From NCBI RefSeq assembly GCF_004369225.1, contig NZ_QFFZ01000014.1, positions 1-64,000 of the forward strand: 64,000 bases of DNA, written 5' to 3'. A program made the translations under genes and the position numbers. The notes beneath the pieces are model-generated. The model had not been told where the DNA came from, ran no database searches, and saw only the letters and a program-made list of their open reading frames with translations. Source of the stretch: Pelotomaculum propionicicum (GTDB taxonomy: Bacteria; Bacillota; Desulfotomaculia; Desulfotomaculales; Pelotomaculaceae). This document shows positions 16,343 through 24,718 of the stretch, piece by piece (the stretch's first letter is position 1; each line of letters opens with the position of its first letter).

Positions 16343-17116
16343 TTGAAAAGAATATTAGTATTTTTAGCTCTAATGTTATTTATTGTGGCATCTCTCACCG
16401 GTTGCGGCGGAAAAAAAGAACAAGCGAAAACGGAATTGACTATTTCAGCGGCAGCCAGCCTGCAGGACGCCGCGGCGGAGTTGAAGACAATTTATGAAAA
16501 GCAACATCCAAATGTAACAATTACCTATAATCTGGCTGCCTCGGGCACCCTGCAAAAACAAATTGAGGAAGGCGCCCCGTCAGATTTGTTCATATCCGCC
16601 GGCAAGTCACAAATGGATGCCCTGGCGCAAAAAGGGCTGCTTATAGACTCTACCCGCAAGGACCTGCTGGGGAACGAACTGGTGCTGATAGCCGGCAAAG
16701 ACAGCACATTGGCTGGATTTGATGGTCTGATCAGTGAAAGTGTAAAGAAAATCAGCATCGGCACACCGGAGACAGTGCCGGCAGGACAATACGCCAAAGA
16801 AACATTAACTGCTCTTAAGCTTTGGGACCAGCTTCAGCCTAAAATGGTCCTGGCTAAAGACGTGCGCCAGGTACTCACCTATGTTGAGACCGGCAATGTG
16901 GACGCGGGACTGGTCTACCGTACTGACGCGGCAACCAGCACTAATATTAAAATCATTGCGGCAGCCCCCGCCAATTCCAATAAACCTATTGTTTATCCCA
17001 TGGCGTTGATCAAGAGCACCAAAAACCAAAAAGAGGCGGAAGCGTTTGCGGCATTCCTTACTACAGACGAAGCTGTTAAAGTTTTTGAAAAATATGGCTT
17101 CAAAGTCCTTAAGTAG
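16343..17116 (+). CDS. modA: ModA, molybdate ABC importer binding lipoprotein
   Basis: A 257-residue lipoprotein (lipobox LTGC). Mature ModA landmarks are ELTISAAASLQDAAAEL, NLAASGTLQKQIEEGAPSD, LFISAGKSQMDAL, VPAGQYAKETL and VETGNVDAGLVYRTDA. It binds molybdate/tungstate outside the membrane. TTG start with AAGGAGGGG upstream. It heads modABC and is preceded by a long structured leader. Confidence 0.95.
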   Translation: MKRILVFLALMLFIVASLTGCGGKKEQAKTELTISAAASLQDAAAELKTIYEKQHPNVTITYNLAASGTLQKQIEEGAPSDLFISAGKSQMDALAQKGLLIDSTRKDLLGNELVLIAGKDSTLAGFDGLISESVKKISIGTPETVPAGQYAKETLTALKLWDQLQPKMVLAKDVRQVLTYVETGNVDAGLVYRTDAATSTNIKIIAAAPANSNKPIVYPMALIKSTKNQKEAEAFAAFLTTDEAVKVFEKYGFKVLK

Positions 17117-17125
17117 AAATTAACT

Positions 17126-17797
17126 ATGTCCTTACAGGAGATGGACTGGCACCCGGTTATTCTTTCGCTCCGGGTGGCAATAATCGCTACTATTGCTGTT
17201 ACTTGCCTGGGTGTGCCTCTAACCCGGTTGATGGCCCGCAAAGAGTTTTACGGCAAGGATATTCTAGAGGCGGCGATAACCCTGCCGATGGTGCTGCCTC
17301 CTTCGGTTGTCGGCTACGGTTTGCTGTTGCTGATTGGTAAAAACGGCTTGTTGGGCAAAGCTCTGGCTGGCATGGGCCTTACTTTGGTGTTTACCTGGTG
17401 GGCGGCTGTCATTGCTTCTACCGTTGTAGCTTTTCCGCTGATGTACCAGAGCGCCAAGGCGGCCTTTAAAAGTGTGGACGTGAATTATGAAAAAGCGGCC
17501 AGGACACTGGGAGCAAGTGAAGTAAGAATATTTTTCACAGTGACGCTGCCTCTGGCCTGGCCGGGTATTCTGGCGGGCCTGGTGCTGACTTTTGCCCGCG
17601 CCCTGGGTGAATTTGGCGCGACTTTGATGGTGGCCGGCAATATACCGGGCCAGACCCAGACGATTCCAACCGCCATATATTTTGCGGTGGAATCAGGCAA
17701 GAACGTTATGGCCAGGACTCTGGTGGCCATCATTACCGTGTTTAGCTTTATTGTCATATTCTGGGTTAACCGCTGGGCCAAAAAGCAGACTTATTAA
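17126..17797 (+). CDS. modB: ModB, molybdate ABC importer permease
   Basis: A 223-residue permease with five to six membrane segments and the EAA-type loop EKAARTLGASEVRIFFTVTLP, followed by ARALGEFGATLMVAGNIPG, which is typical of ModB. It follows modA by 9 bp and forms the channel of the modABC transporter. Confidence 0.95.
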   Translation: MSLQEMDWHPVILSLRVAIIATIAVTCLGVPLTRLMARKEFYGKDILEAAITLPMVLPPSVVGYGLLLLIGKNGLLGKALAGMGLTLVFTWWAAVIASTVVAFPLMYQSAKAAFKSVDVNYEKAARTLGASEVRIFFTVTLPLAWPGILAGLVLTFARALGEFGATLMVAGNIPGQTQTIPTAIYFAVESGKNVMARTLVAIITVFSFIVIFWVNRWAKKQTY

Positions 17798-17813
17798 GGC
17801 TTAAAGGTGATAT

Positions 17814-18482
17814 ATGTTAGAAGCCAGCTTGCACAAAAAATTGTGGCATTTCACCCTGGACGTGCAGTTGAAAGTGGCTGACCAGATTCTTATCCTGCTG
17901 GGTCCGTCCGGTTCAGGCAAGACCACCATTTTGCACCTTCTGGCCGGGCTTTTCAAGCCGGATGAAGGTTTTATCAAATTAAACGACCGGGTTTTATATT
18001 CATCAGGTGAAAAGATTAACAGCCCTCCGCAAGCCAGGAATGTCGGCTACCTGTTTCAGAACTACGCCCTCTTCCCGCATATGACGGTCAGGCAAAATGT
18101 TTTTTACGGGCTGAAAGGCAAAAGACGCAAGAAGGACGGTTCTACGGTAGATCCTGTGGAACTGTTGAATTCTTTTGGTGTGGGTCACCTGATTGACCGC
18201 TATCCCGGCCAGCTTTCCGGCGGGGAGAAGCAGCGGGTGGCCCTGGCCAGGGCGCTGGTTGTCGAACCGGAACTGCTTTTACTTGATGAGCCTTTCAGCG
18301 CCCTGGATAAGAACACCAGGACAGGCCTCATGCAGGAAGTGAAAAAACTGCACGAACAGTGGCAGATACCTTTTATTTTGGTCACCCATGCCGAAGAAGA
18401 CGCGCAATATTTAGGAGATATCACTATTACACTGGAAACAAGGCTGACTGGGGAGAGCGCCCCGAAAGTGGTATCAATGTAA
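17814..18482 (+). CDS. modC: ModC, molybdate ABC importer ATPase (no C-terminal TOBE domain)
   Basis: A 222-residue ATPase with Walker A GPSGSGKTT, Q-loop YLFQNYALFPHMTV, signature LSGGEKQRVALARAL, Walker B LLLLDEPFSALD and a switch His (LVTHAEEDA). It stops at the end of the ATPase domain, so it lacks the TOBE domain of classical ModC (~350 residues). The separately encoded molbindin upstream may provide oxyanion binding in trans (inference). Confidence 0.92.
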   Translation: MLEASLHKKLWHFTLDVQLKVADQILILLGPSGSGKTTILHLLAGLFKPDEGFIKLNDRVLYSSGEKINSPPQARNVGYLFQNYALFPHMTVRQNVFYGLKGKRRKKDGSTVDPVELLNSFGVGHLIDRYPGQLSGGEKQRVALARALVVEPELLLLDEPFSALDKNTRTGLMQEVKKLHEQWQIPFILVTHAEEDAQYLGDITITLETRLTGESAPKVVSM

Positions 18483-18523
18483 GGGAAATCATTATTAATA
18501 AGTTGGAAAAGGAGATGAGCAGT

Positions 18524-19327
18524 TTGACCATAAAATTGGCGCAGGTTTGGAAAACAGCGTTGCTGGCTTTGCTTATAGCGCTTCTGGCATCCGGCTGCGG
18601 CAAGCCTGCCGGAAAAGAGAACGCCGCGCCGGCTCAGGCGAAAACGCCTTTGTTTGCTTATGTGGGAGCAAACCTTAAAGATCCGGTAAGTGAACTGGCC
18701 CAGATGTATGAGCAGAAAACAGGAGTCAAGGTCGAGCTGACCTTTAATAACTCCGGGTCGTTGCTCAGTCAGTTGGAAACCATGAAAAAAGGCGATATTT
18801 ATTTGCCCGGGGGTATGCCATTCGTAGAAGCCGCGCAGAAAAAAGGCTATATTGATGAAATCGCAGGCACAATTGCTTATCATACACCGGTTATCATTAC
18901 CCCCAAAGGGAATCCGGCTAATATCAGCAAAGTCCAGGACCTTGCCCGTTCCGGCGTGAAACTGCTCATTCCGGATAAAGAAGCTACGGCGCTGGGTAAG
19001 ACTGTTTTCAAAACATTTGACAAGCTGGGCATCACCGCGGATATTGAGAAAAATGGGCCAGTCTATCTGGAGAGTCCCGCCAAGGTAGTAGCCGCGATCC
19101 TGATGGGCCAGGGGAACGCGGGTATTGTGGAATACAGCAACACGTATCAAAACCAGGATAAGCTCGACTTAATTGAAATAGATCCGGCTGTAAACATTGT
19201 TGACCAAATACCATGCGCCACGCTTACTTTCACCACCCAGAAAGAGCAGGCGAAAGATTTCCTTGCCTTTATGAAAACGGAAGGCCCCGCAGTATTTGCA
19301 AAATATGGTTTTAAAACGAAGAGCTAA
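18524..19327 (+). CDS. Second ModA-like oxyanion-binding lipoprotein
   Basis: About 267 residues: signal peptide and lipobox (LLASGCGK), then a ModA-type fold with LFAYVGANLKDPVSELAQMY, TFNNSGSLLSQLETMKKGD, LPGGMPFVEAAQKKG and ILMGQGNAGIVEYSN. It differs enough from ModA (SGCGK to end) to suggest another ligand, such as tungstate or a related oxyanion. The frame is open upstream; TTG 18524 fits the ribosome site AAGGAG better than ATG 18515, which nearly touches it. First gene of a second importer operon. Confidence 0.82.
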   Translation: MTIKLAQVWKTALLALLIALLASGCGKPAGKENAAPAQAKTPLFAYVGANLKDPVSELAQMYEQKTGVKVELTFNNSGSLLSQLETMKKGDIYLPGGMPFVEAAQKKGYIDEIAGTIAYHTPVIITPKGNPANISKVQDLARSGVKLLIPDKEATALGKTVFKTFDKLGITADIEKNGPVYLESPAKVVAAILMGQGNAGIVEYSNTYQNQDKLDLIEIDPAVNIVDQIPCATLTFTTQKEQAKDFLAFMKTEGPAVFAKYGFKTKS

Positions 19328-19355
19328 TATTGCTGAAAGCACAGGTAAAAATATT

Positions 19356-20150
19356 ATGACTGGAACTCGCGTGGATTTTTTCCGGGGGATGTTCTGGCTG
19401 ATTTTCGTTCTCTTCACAGTGTTCATGATAATCTTGATAAGCGGCCTGTTGTTTTATGGGGAATGGGCCGCTTTTCTTTCCGTGATCAGGAACCCTGAAT
19501 TCCGTTTTGCAGTCGTATTTACTCTTTGGACGTCGCTGATCGCCATCGCTTTGGCTGCCGTTGTTGCAATACCCAGTGGTTTTATTCTTTCCCGCTATAA
19601 TTTCCCGGGAAAGGTTTTGGTCGATACCTTGTTGGACATGCCGATTGTGCTGCCGCCGCTGGTCAGCGGTTTAGCCCTGCTGATCCTGTTTGGTCCCATT
19701 TTGGGGAATGCGCTTGTTAGTTTGGGACTGGATGTTGTGTTTTCTGCCCGTGGGGTGGTTGTTGCCCAGTGGTTTATTGCCACACCGTTTGCCGTGAAAA
19801 CTTTCAAACAGGCTTTTGATGCCATCGATCCCCGCCTGGAAAATGTGGCGCGCACCCTTGGCTATTCGCCGGCTGAAGTATTTCTGCGGGTGACCATGCC
19901 GCTGGCCAGAGGGGGTATTCTGGGTGGTCTGACCATGGCCTGGTCCAGGGCTTTAGGCGAGTTCGGGGCTACCGCCATGCTGGCCGGCATTACCCGGATG
20001 AAGACAGAAACGCTGTCGGTGGCCATTTTTTTAAATATGACCATCGGCGACATGGAATTTGCCATAGCGACCGCGGTTATCATGTTGCTGGTGGCGCTCG
20101 TTTTGATGAGCTTCTTCAAGGTATTTACCGGAACTGGGGTGCGGTTATGA
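19356..20150 (+). CDS. ModB/WtpB-like ABC importer permease
   Basis: About 264 residues from ATG 19356 (upstream in-frame codons overlap the preceding gene; ATG 19389 is also possible). It is a hydrophobic permease with DMPIVLPPLVSGLALLILFGP, EAA-type loop ENVARTLGYSPAEVFLRVTMP and RALGEFGATAMLAGITRMKTE, as in ModB/WtpB proteins. Partner of the binding protein just upstream and of the ATPase whose start overlaps its stop. Confidence 0.87.
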   Translation: MTGTRVDFFRGMFWLIFVLFTVFMIILISGLLFYGEWAAFLSVIRNPEFRFAVVFTLWTSLIAIALAAVVAIPSGFILSRYNFPGKVLVDTLLDMPIVLPPLVSGLALLILFGPILGNALVSLGLDVVFSARGVVVAQWFIATPFAVKTFKQAFDAIDPRLENVARTLGYSPAEVFLRVTMPLARGGILGGLTMAWSRALGEFGATAMLAGITRMKTETLSVAIFLNMTIGDMEFAIATAVIMLLVALVLMSFFKVFTGTGVRL

Positions 20151-20917
20151 GCCAAAAGCTGCTTGAGATTCATAACATGACGATCAATGTCGGCAAATTT
20201 TCTTTAAAAGATATTAACTTTTCAATGAACCCGGGTGATTATGTTATTATCTTAGGGCCGACCGGATGTGGCAAAACTGTTTTCCTGGAAGCCATTGCCG
20301 GGCTGCGTGCCCTGAATAACGGGGCGTTGTTCCTGAACGGCAAAGAGATCACACATTTGCCGCCGGAGTGCAGATACATTGGGGTTGCTTATCAGGACAG
20401 CCTTTTATACCCTTTTTTGTCTGTTAAAGAAAACATTTTATTTGGCGCCAGGGCCAGGAAGATGGCCGGTGACCCTGCCATATTACGGCGCATGGAACAG
20501 CTGGCCGAAGCCATGCGGATTAACCACCTGCTTGACCGTTATCCAAGGTTTTTAAGCGGAGGGGAAAGGCAAAGGGTTTCGCTGGCCAGAGCTATTCTAA
20601 CCCGGCCCCCCCTGCTGCTTCTGGATGAGCCGCTTTCCTCACTTGACCAGCAGACCCGTCATGCCTTGCAGGATCTGCTGAGGGAAATTCACGCGACGGA
20701 GAGTCTCAGTATCATTCATGTGACGCACGACTTTTCTGAAGCTTTGCAGCTTGGCAAGCGTATGATTGTTCTGCATGATGGGCAGGTTGAGCAGGAAGGG
20801 GAGCCATTGGATATTTTTTATCACCCGGCAACTGAATTTGTTGCAAAATTTTTACAGGGGGAAAACCTGATTCCCGGCCAGGTCCTTAGCCAGCTGCGCT
20901 TTAGGGAAAACAAATAG
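20147..20917 (+). CDS. ModC/WtpC-like ABC importer ATPase
   Basis: 256 residues: Walker A GPTGCGKTV, Q-loop VAYQDSLLYPFLSV, signature LSGGERQRVSLARAI, Walker B LLLLDEPLSSLD, switch His VTHDFSEAL, and a short C-terminal extension without a recognisable TOBE domain. The ATG overlaps the permease stop (ATGA), so the two are translationally coupled. It energises the second ModABC-like importer. Confidence 0.9.
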   Translation: MSQKLLEIHNMTINVGKFSLKDINFSMNPGDYVIILGPTGCGKTVFLEAIAGLRALNNGALFLNGKEITHLPPECRYIGVAYQDSLLYPFLSVKENILFGARARKMAGDPAILRRMEQLAEAMRINHLLDRYPRFLSGGERQRVSLARAILTRPPLLLLDEPLSSLDQQTRHALQDLLREIHATESLSIIHVTHDFSEALQLGKRMIVLHDGQVEQEGEPLDIFYHPATEFVAKFLQGENLIPGQVLSQLRFRENK

Positions 20918-20929
20918 GAGGTTTAGGTC

Positions 20930-21691
20930 ATGACAGAAAGTACAGATTCTTTTTCCAGCCGCCTGCAAAAGGAATTTACCCTGCTCGTTGACAAATGCGG
21001 GCTCAAACAGGCAAAAGTCAAAGTTACGGCGAAACCTTTAAGTCCGGAAGACGCTATCGGCTCCACCAGGCGTAAAGACTATGTGCTGCTAAAAGGGAAA
21101 GAGCGCCTGCTGCAGGCAGAGGTGATGGGCTGCAGAGGTCAGGCTTTTACCGGTTCGCTGGGTGATTTTACGGGGACACTGGAAGATGTGCTGGCACTGC
21201 CGCTGATAGATGATTTTCAGAGGGCTGTTTACACGGCCACCCTTAATGCGGTTGCCTGCCATGCCGGAAAAGTATTAAACACGATTCACTGCCGCAATGA
21301 AGGGCCGGAAGAATGCGCGCGACAGGCAGTGGAATTTTTCCGAAAAGAATACGGCAAGCCGAGGATTCTGATGATCGGCTACCAGCCAGCTTTGGCGGAA
21401 GCCTTGCATAAGGCTTTTCCTTTAGTTGTTCTGGACCTGGACCCGGCCAATATAGGACAGAACAAAAAAGGGGTAGTGATAGAAGACGGCTCTATAGGCC
21501 TGGCTGAACATATCGCGGACAGCGATGTTATCTTTGCCACCGGCAGCACCATTTGCAACAGTACTATTGATGCACTGGAACAGAGCGGCAAGCCGCTGGT
21601 CTTTTTCGGAACAACGGGCTCAGGGGCGGCGGCTTTACTGGGGATTCCAAGGTTTTGTCCCGCATCAGAAGCTGGCAGGAATAATATATAA
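20930..21691 (+). CDS. DUF364 'heavy-metal chelation' family protein of the second importer operon
   Basis: 253 residues. The C-terminal half is DUF364: RILMIGYQPALAEALHKAFP, VVLDLDPANIGQ, DSDVIFATGSTICNSTIDAL and LVFFGTTGSGAAALLG. The N-terminal half carries a conserved cysteine/histidine-containing segment (LNAVACHAGKVLNTIHCRN). It lies 12 bp after the ATPase behind AGGAGG, so it belongs to the importer operon. The repeated pairing of DUF364 with metal importers in this window points to a cytoplasmic ligand-handling role; the biochemical activity is unknown. Confidence 0.8.
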   Translation: MTESTDSFSSRLQKEFTLLVDKCGLKQAKVKVTAKPLSPEDAIGSTRRKDYVLLKGKERLLQAEVMGCRGQAFTGSLGDFTGTLEDVLALPLIDDFQRAVYTATLNAVACHAGKVLNTIHCRNEGPEECARQAVEFFRKEYGKPRILMIGYQPALAEALHKAFPLVVLDLDPANIGQNKKGVVIEDGSIGLAEHIADSDVIFATGSTICNSTIDALEQSGKPLVFFGTTGSGAAALLGIPRFCPASEAGRNNI

Positions 21692-21747
21692 ACATTTTGT
21701 GAGGTATTTAAAACCGGATATTTTGGTAGTCATAGTTGTGGGAAATG

Positions 21748-21780
21748 AACTTTGCTTTCAGATTGAGGCAAAGTTTTTTT
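21748..21780 (+). terminator. Intrinsic terminator of the second importer operon
   Basis: AACTTTGC (21748-21755) pairs with GCAAAGTT (21768-21775), followed by a T-run to 21780. Confidence 0.8.
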
Positions 21781-21840
21781 ATTAAATCAGTTAAAAGATT
21801 TAATGACTGCTTTATATAAGACAACATTACTGGTTAACAG

Positions 21841-21902
21841 TTGACAATAATATTACCATAATGATTATAAACCAAAATAACTTAACATAAATAAATTATG
21901 TT
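21841..21902 (+). promoter_or_regulatory. Promoter and palindromic operator of the tungstate-type binding protein genes
   Basis: TTGACA (21841-21846) and TTATAA (21865-21870) with an 18-base spacer. A few bases past the expected start lies a perfect palindrome AACATAA-N5-TTATGTT (21884-21890 with 21896-21902). This is a likely repressor site; the half-site resembles TTATGTAA elements near the other Mo/W promoters. Confidence 0.6.
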
Positions 21903-22046
21903 TTAGTTTTGTTTAATCATATGCAATTTTATTATGATAAGGCAGGAAAATAATAAATTTTAAAGAAGATCTTAAACAGACTGCGATTTGCAAGAAATTG
22001 CAGTAATAAATGTAAAATACAGGATTCATATGCTCTTCGAGCCGCA

Positions 22047-22181
22047 CAACCTAAAGTCATATGGCTATGGTTGACGGCCGGCAGGGTGCGCTGGGAAACC
22101 TACGTGCCTTCCATTGCGAAAAGGAGAGTTGGATTTGGCTTCCCATGCCGGGCCAGCTGTTTTTTCGCAGCTTGCCCGGCA
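22047..22181 (+). promoter_or_regulatory. Riboswitch-like leader of the tupA-type genes
   Basis: Three local stems are visible. CAACC/GGTTG pairs 22047-22051 with 22069-22073. P1 GGCCGGCA (22076-22083) pairs with TGCCGGGCC (22146-22154), one bulge. P2 GGTGCG/CGTGCC (22085-22090 with 22103-22108) is capped by GG-GAAA-CC, a GNRA tetraloop. The 3' strand of P1 can instead pair with GCCCGGCA (22174-22181), extended by AGCTG/CAGCT, giving an alternative 13-bp hairpin. Two mutually exclusive folds sharing one strand are the hallmark of a riboswitch. A divergent Moco/Tuco-type RNA is possible but unproven. Confidence 0.6.
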
Positions 22182-22255
22182 AATTGTTTCTAAGGGGGTG
22201 AACAGCCGGTCTAAAACATCCTTTAGAATTTTCAGTCTTTAAGGAGGGGATTGTA

Positions 22256-23137
22256 TTGAAGTGGGGGTTAAAGCTAGTCATGGTTATTGCCTCTACAACC
22301 GTTCTAGCACTGCTTATGGCGGCAGGGTGCGCCAAACAGGAGGCCAAAACACCGGCCGCCGCGCAGAACCAGATTCTACTGGCCAGCACCATCGGCCCGA
22401 TTGACGCCGGCATTGTAGGCGCGCTTGAGGAGAGTTTTGAAAAGAAGACTGGGATCAGGGTAAGACATGTGGGCGCCGGCACCGGAGCAGCGCTGAAAAT
22501 GGCTGAGAGCGGCAGTTTTGACCTGGTAATGGTCCATGCCAAGGCTCTGGAAGAAAAGTTCGTTGCTGATGGATTTGGTACACAGAGAATAGATCTGATG
22601 TATAACGATTTTGTAATCATCGGTCCTGAATCCGACCCGGCGCAGATTAAGGGTTTAAAGACCTCAGCTGAAGCGTTGAAGAAGATTATGGACAGCAAAG
22701 CCCTATTTATCAGCCGGGGTGACAATTCAGGGACGCACGTGGCGGAAAAGGACCTGTGGAAGGCCGCGGGGCTTAATCCCTCAGGTGATTGGTACAGGAT
22801 TTATGAAAAAGGCGCGGAAGGCAATGTTAAAACCCTTAAATACACTGACGAGCAGAATGGCTATACGGTTATAGACAGGGCTACTTATTTGACTGTGAAA
22901 AACGATATTAAGTTAAAAGTGCTGGTTGAAAAGGAAGAGTCATTAATCAACTACATCAGCTTGATTCCGGTTAACCCGGCCAAGTTTCCCCAGGTTAAAG
23001 ACAAGCTGGCCATGCAGTTTGTAGAATTCTGCACCTCCAAAGAGGGACAGACGATCATCAGGGATTTTGGCAAGGACAAGTACGGCGAGCCTTTGTTCTA
23101 CCCCAATTCAGCTGAAGGGAAAACACTTCCCAAATAA
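22256..23137 (+). CDS. TupA-like substrate-binding lipoprotein, divergent ligand motif
   Basis: A 293-residue lipoprotein (LMAAGCAK) of the tungstate-binding TupA family: VGAGTGAALKMAESGSFDL, NDFVIIGPESDPAQIKG, FISRGDNSGTHVAEKDLWK and RATYLTV. The ligand-loop motif TTTSTQDSGL seen in the following paralogue is replaced by STIGPIDAGI, so its ligand may differ. TTG start with AAGGAGGGG. No permease or ATPase gene accompanies it; it may feed another importer in this region. Confidence 0.85.
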   Translation: MKWGLKLVMVIASTTVLALLMAAGCAKQEAKTPAAAQNQILLASTIGPIDAGIVGALEESFEKKTGIRVRHVGAGTGAALKMAESGSFDLVMVHAKALEEKFVADGFGTQRIDLMYNDFVIIGPESDPAQIKGLKTSAEALKKIMDSKALFISRGDNSGTHVAEKDLWKAAGLNPSGDWYRIYEKGAEGNVKTLKYTDEQNGYTVIDRATYLTVKNDIKLKVLVEKEESLINYISLIPVNPAKFPQVKDKLAMQFVEFCTSKEGQTIIRDFGKDKYGEPLFYPNSAEGKTLPK

Positions 23138-23166
23138 AAAGTCTAGAATAAAAAGGAGGATTTTAA

Positions 23167-24045
23167 ATGAAGGTAAAAAAATTTGCTCTGCCGCTGGTAA
23201 TTGCGTTGTTGGTCCTGGTTATTGGCTTAATCCAGGGCTGCGGCAAGCAGCAGGCGACCCAACAGGCGCCTCAACCGCAGGTCAAGGACCTGATCCTGGC
23301 CACAACCACCAGCACCCAGGACAGCGGGCTGCTCGATGTGCTGAAGCCGGTGTTTGAGCAAAAAACAGGCTATAACCTTAAAATTATCTCAGTCGGCAGC
23401 GGCGCTGCCCTGGAAATGGGCAAAAAAGGTGAAGCCGACGTGCTTCTGGTACACTCTCCTGCCGATGAGAAGGCGCTGGTTGACAGCGGAGTGGGCATAA
23501 ATTACCAGCTAGTGATGCACAACGACTTTATCATTGTCGGCCCGGCGAGCGATCCCGCCGCTATTAAGGGCAGCACAGCGGTTGAGGCCTTTAAGAAGAT
23601 TGCTGACAAAAAAGCCATTTTTGTATCCCGTGATGATAAATCCGGCACCAATACCAAAGAATTATCCATTTGGAAAGCAGCCGGTATAACACCTGAAGGA
23701 GCCTGGTACCAGAAGAGCGGCACAGGCATGGGCGCCACCCTGAACATCACCAATGAAAAGGGAGGATATACCTTATCCGACAGGGCGACCTACCTGGCCC
23801 AGAAGAATAATTTCAAGCTGGAGATTTTGAGTGAAGGAGATAAATCCCTCCTGAACATTTATCACGTGATGCAGGTAAACCCGGAAAAATTCAGCAAGGT
23901 CAACAAAGATGGAGCCAAGGCTTTTGTTGACTTCATGATCAATCCGGACACCCAGAAAACTATCGGAGAATTCAAGAAAGAGACATACGGACAGTCTCTG
24001 TTCATCCCGGACGCCGGTAAAAATGAAGCCGACCTCGGCAAGTAA
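23167..24045 (+). CDS. tupA: TupA, tungstate ABC importer binding lipoprotein
   Basis: A 292-residue lipoprotein (LIQGCGK) with the TupA signature LATTTSTQDSGLLDVLKPVF, SVGSGAALEMGKKGEADVLL, NDFIIVGPASDPAAIKG and FVSRDDKSGTNTKELSIWK. The family binds tungstate very tightly. It lies 29 bp after its paralogue, with AAAAGGAGG upstream. No tupB or tupC follows. Confidence 0.92.
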   Translation: MKVKKFALPLVIALLVLVIGLIQGCGKQQATQQAPQPQVKDLILATTTSTQDSGLLDVLKPVFEQKTGYNLKIISVGSGAALEMGKKGEADVLLVHSPADEKALVDSGVGINYQLVMHNDFIIVGPASDPAAIKGSTAVEAFKKIADKKAIFVSRDDKSGTNTKELSIWKAAGITPEGAWYQKSGTGMGATLNITNEKGGYTLSDRATYLAQKNNFKLEILSEGDKSLLNIYHVMQVNPEKFSKVNKDGAKAFVDFMINPDTQKTIGEFKKETYGQSLFIPDAGKNEADLGK

Positions 24046-24098
24046 AGTAACTCTGCATCACAAAATTGGCCTTTAAAAATATATGCAAAAAGGTTATC

Positions 24099-24164
24099 AG
24101 GCGGGGATTTACCCCGCCTCAGACTGTCAACAACCTTAGGCGGTGATTTACCCCGCCTTTTTTG
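24099..24164 (+). terminator. Tandem intrinsic terminators
   Basis: Two similar hairpins: AGGCGGGG/CCCCGCCT (24099-24106 with 24112-24119) and AGGCGGTG/CCCCGCCT (24138-24145 with 24151-24158, one G-T pair), both with loop ATTTA. The second is followed by six Ts. They probably arose by duplication. Confidence 0.85.
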
Positions 24165-24718
24165 TTTAAAAATATGACAGTTATTCACTGATTAAATAGA
24201 AATTAGTAAACTGACGCAGGAATTTTAGCGTATTTGTGGTATTTCTCTTGTATACAGGCAAAATACAGCAACGATCTATCATAAAAGCCGAGGAGATTTC
24301 AATGTCAAACCTGGCGGCCCGCCTCGAAGGTACGCTCTCTCGTGAGCTACAGGGCTTTGGCCCTGGCCCGGTCCATGGGCATCTACTACTTCACCATGCG
24401 GCTACGTAGATACGTGCTTACTTGAAAGCACCAGTCTCTTTCGGGAATCAGTTTTACGCAGCAGCCCATTTGACCTGCTGCAACCCCATACTGATTGTCA
24501 AAGAGCACAGGAATATCATGCCATGGGAACGTCTGTTTGTAAAGACACTTATCGTCCTAAACGGGCGGCCGCCCCTTTCATCCCACGGGACAAGCCCGTG
24601 GGTTTTCAGGGGAGAAGTTCTATAAACTGGTCCGTGACGGGGATTATATCCTTATAGATGCCGATCAAGGCAAGATTATTAAAGAGAGTAAATCCAAAGA
24701 TTAAGGCGGAATAAAAGT
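24165..24718. other. Decayed intergenic stretch with insertion-sequence-like hairpins
   Basis: No intact gene. A short frame from ATG 24301 (MSNLAARLEGTLSRELQ...) seems frameshifted near 24352, then stops; its parent is not recognised. A perfect palindrome GGGCGGCCGCCC (24563-24574) and a hairpin CCCACGGG/CCCGTGGG (24582-24602) resemble the subterminal hairpins of IS200/IS605 elements. From about 24615 an open tail (LVRDGDYILIDADQGKIIKE) ends at TAA 24702-24704; it may be the end of a lost gene upstream of hisD. Confidence 0.45.

Noticed and set aside
24301-24420. Small protein gene starting at ATG 24301
   Set aside because: No ribosome site of quality, apparent frameshift after ~18 codons and no recognisable family; treated as debris.
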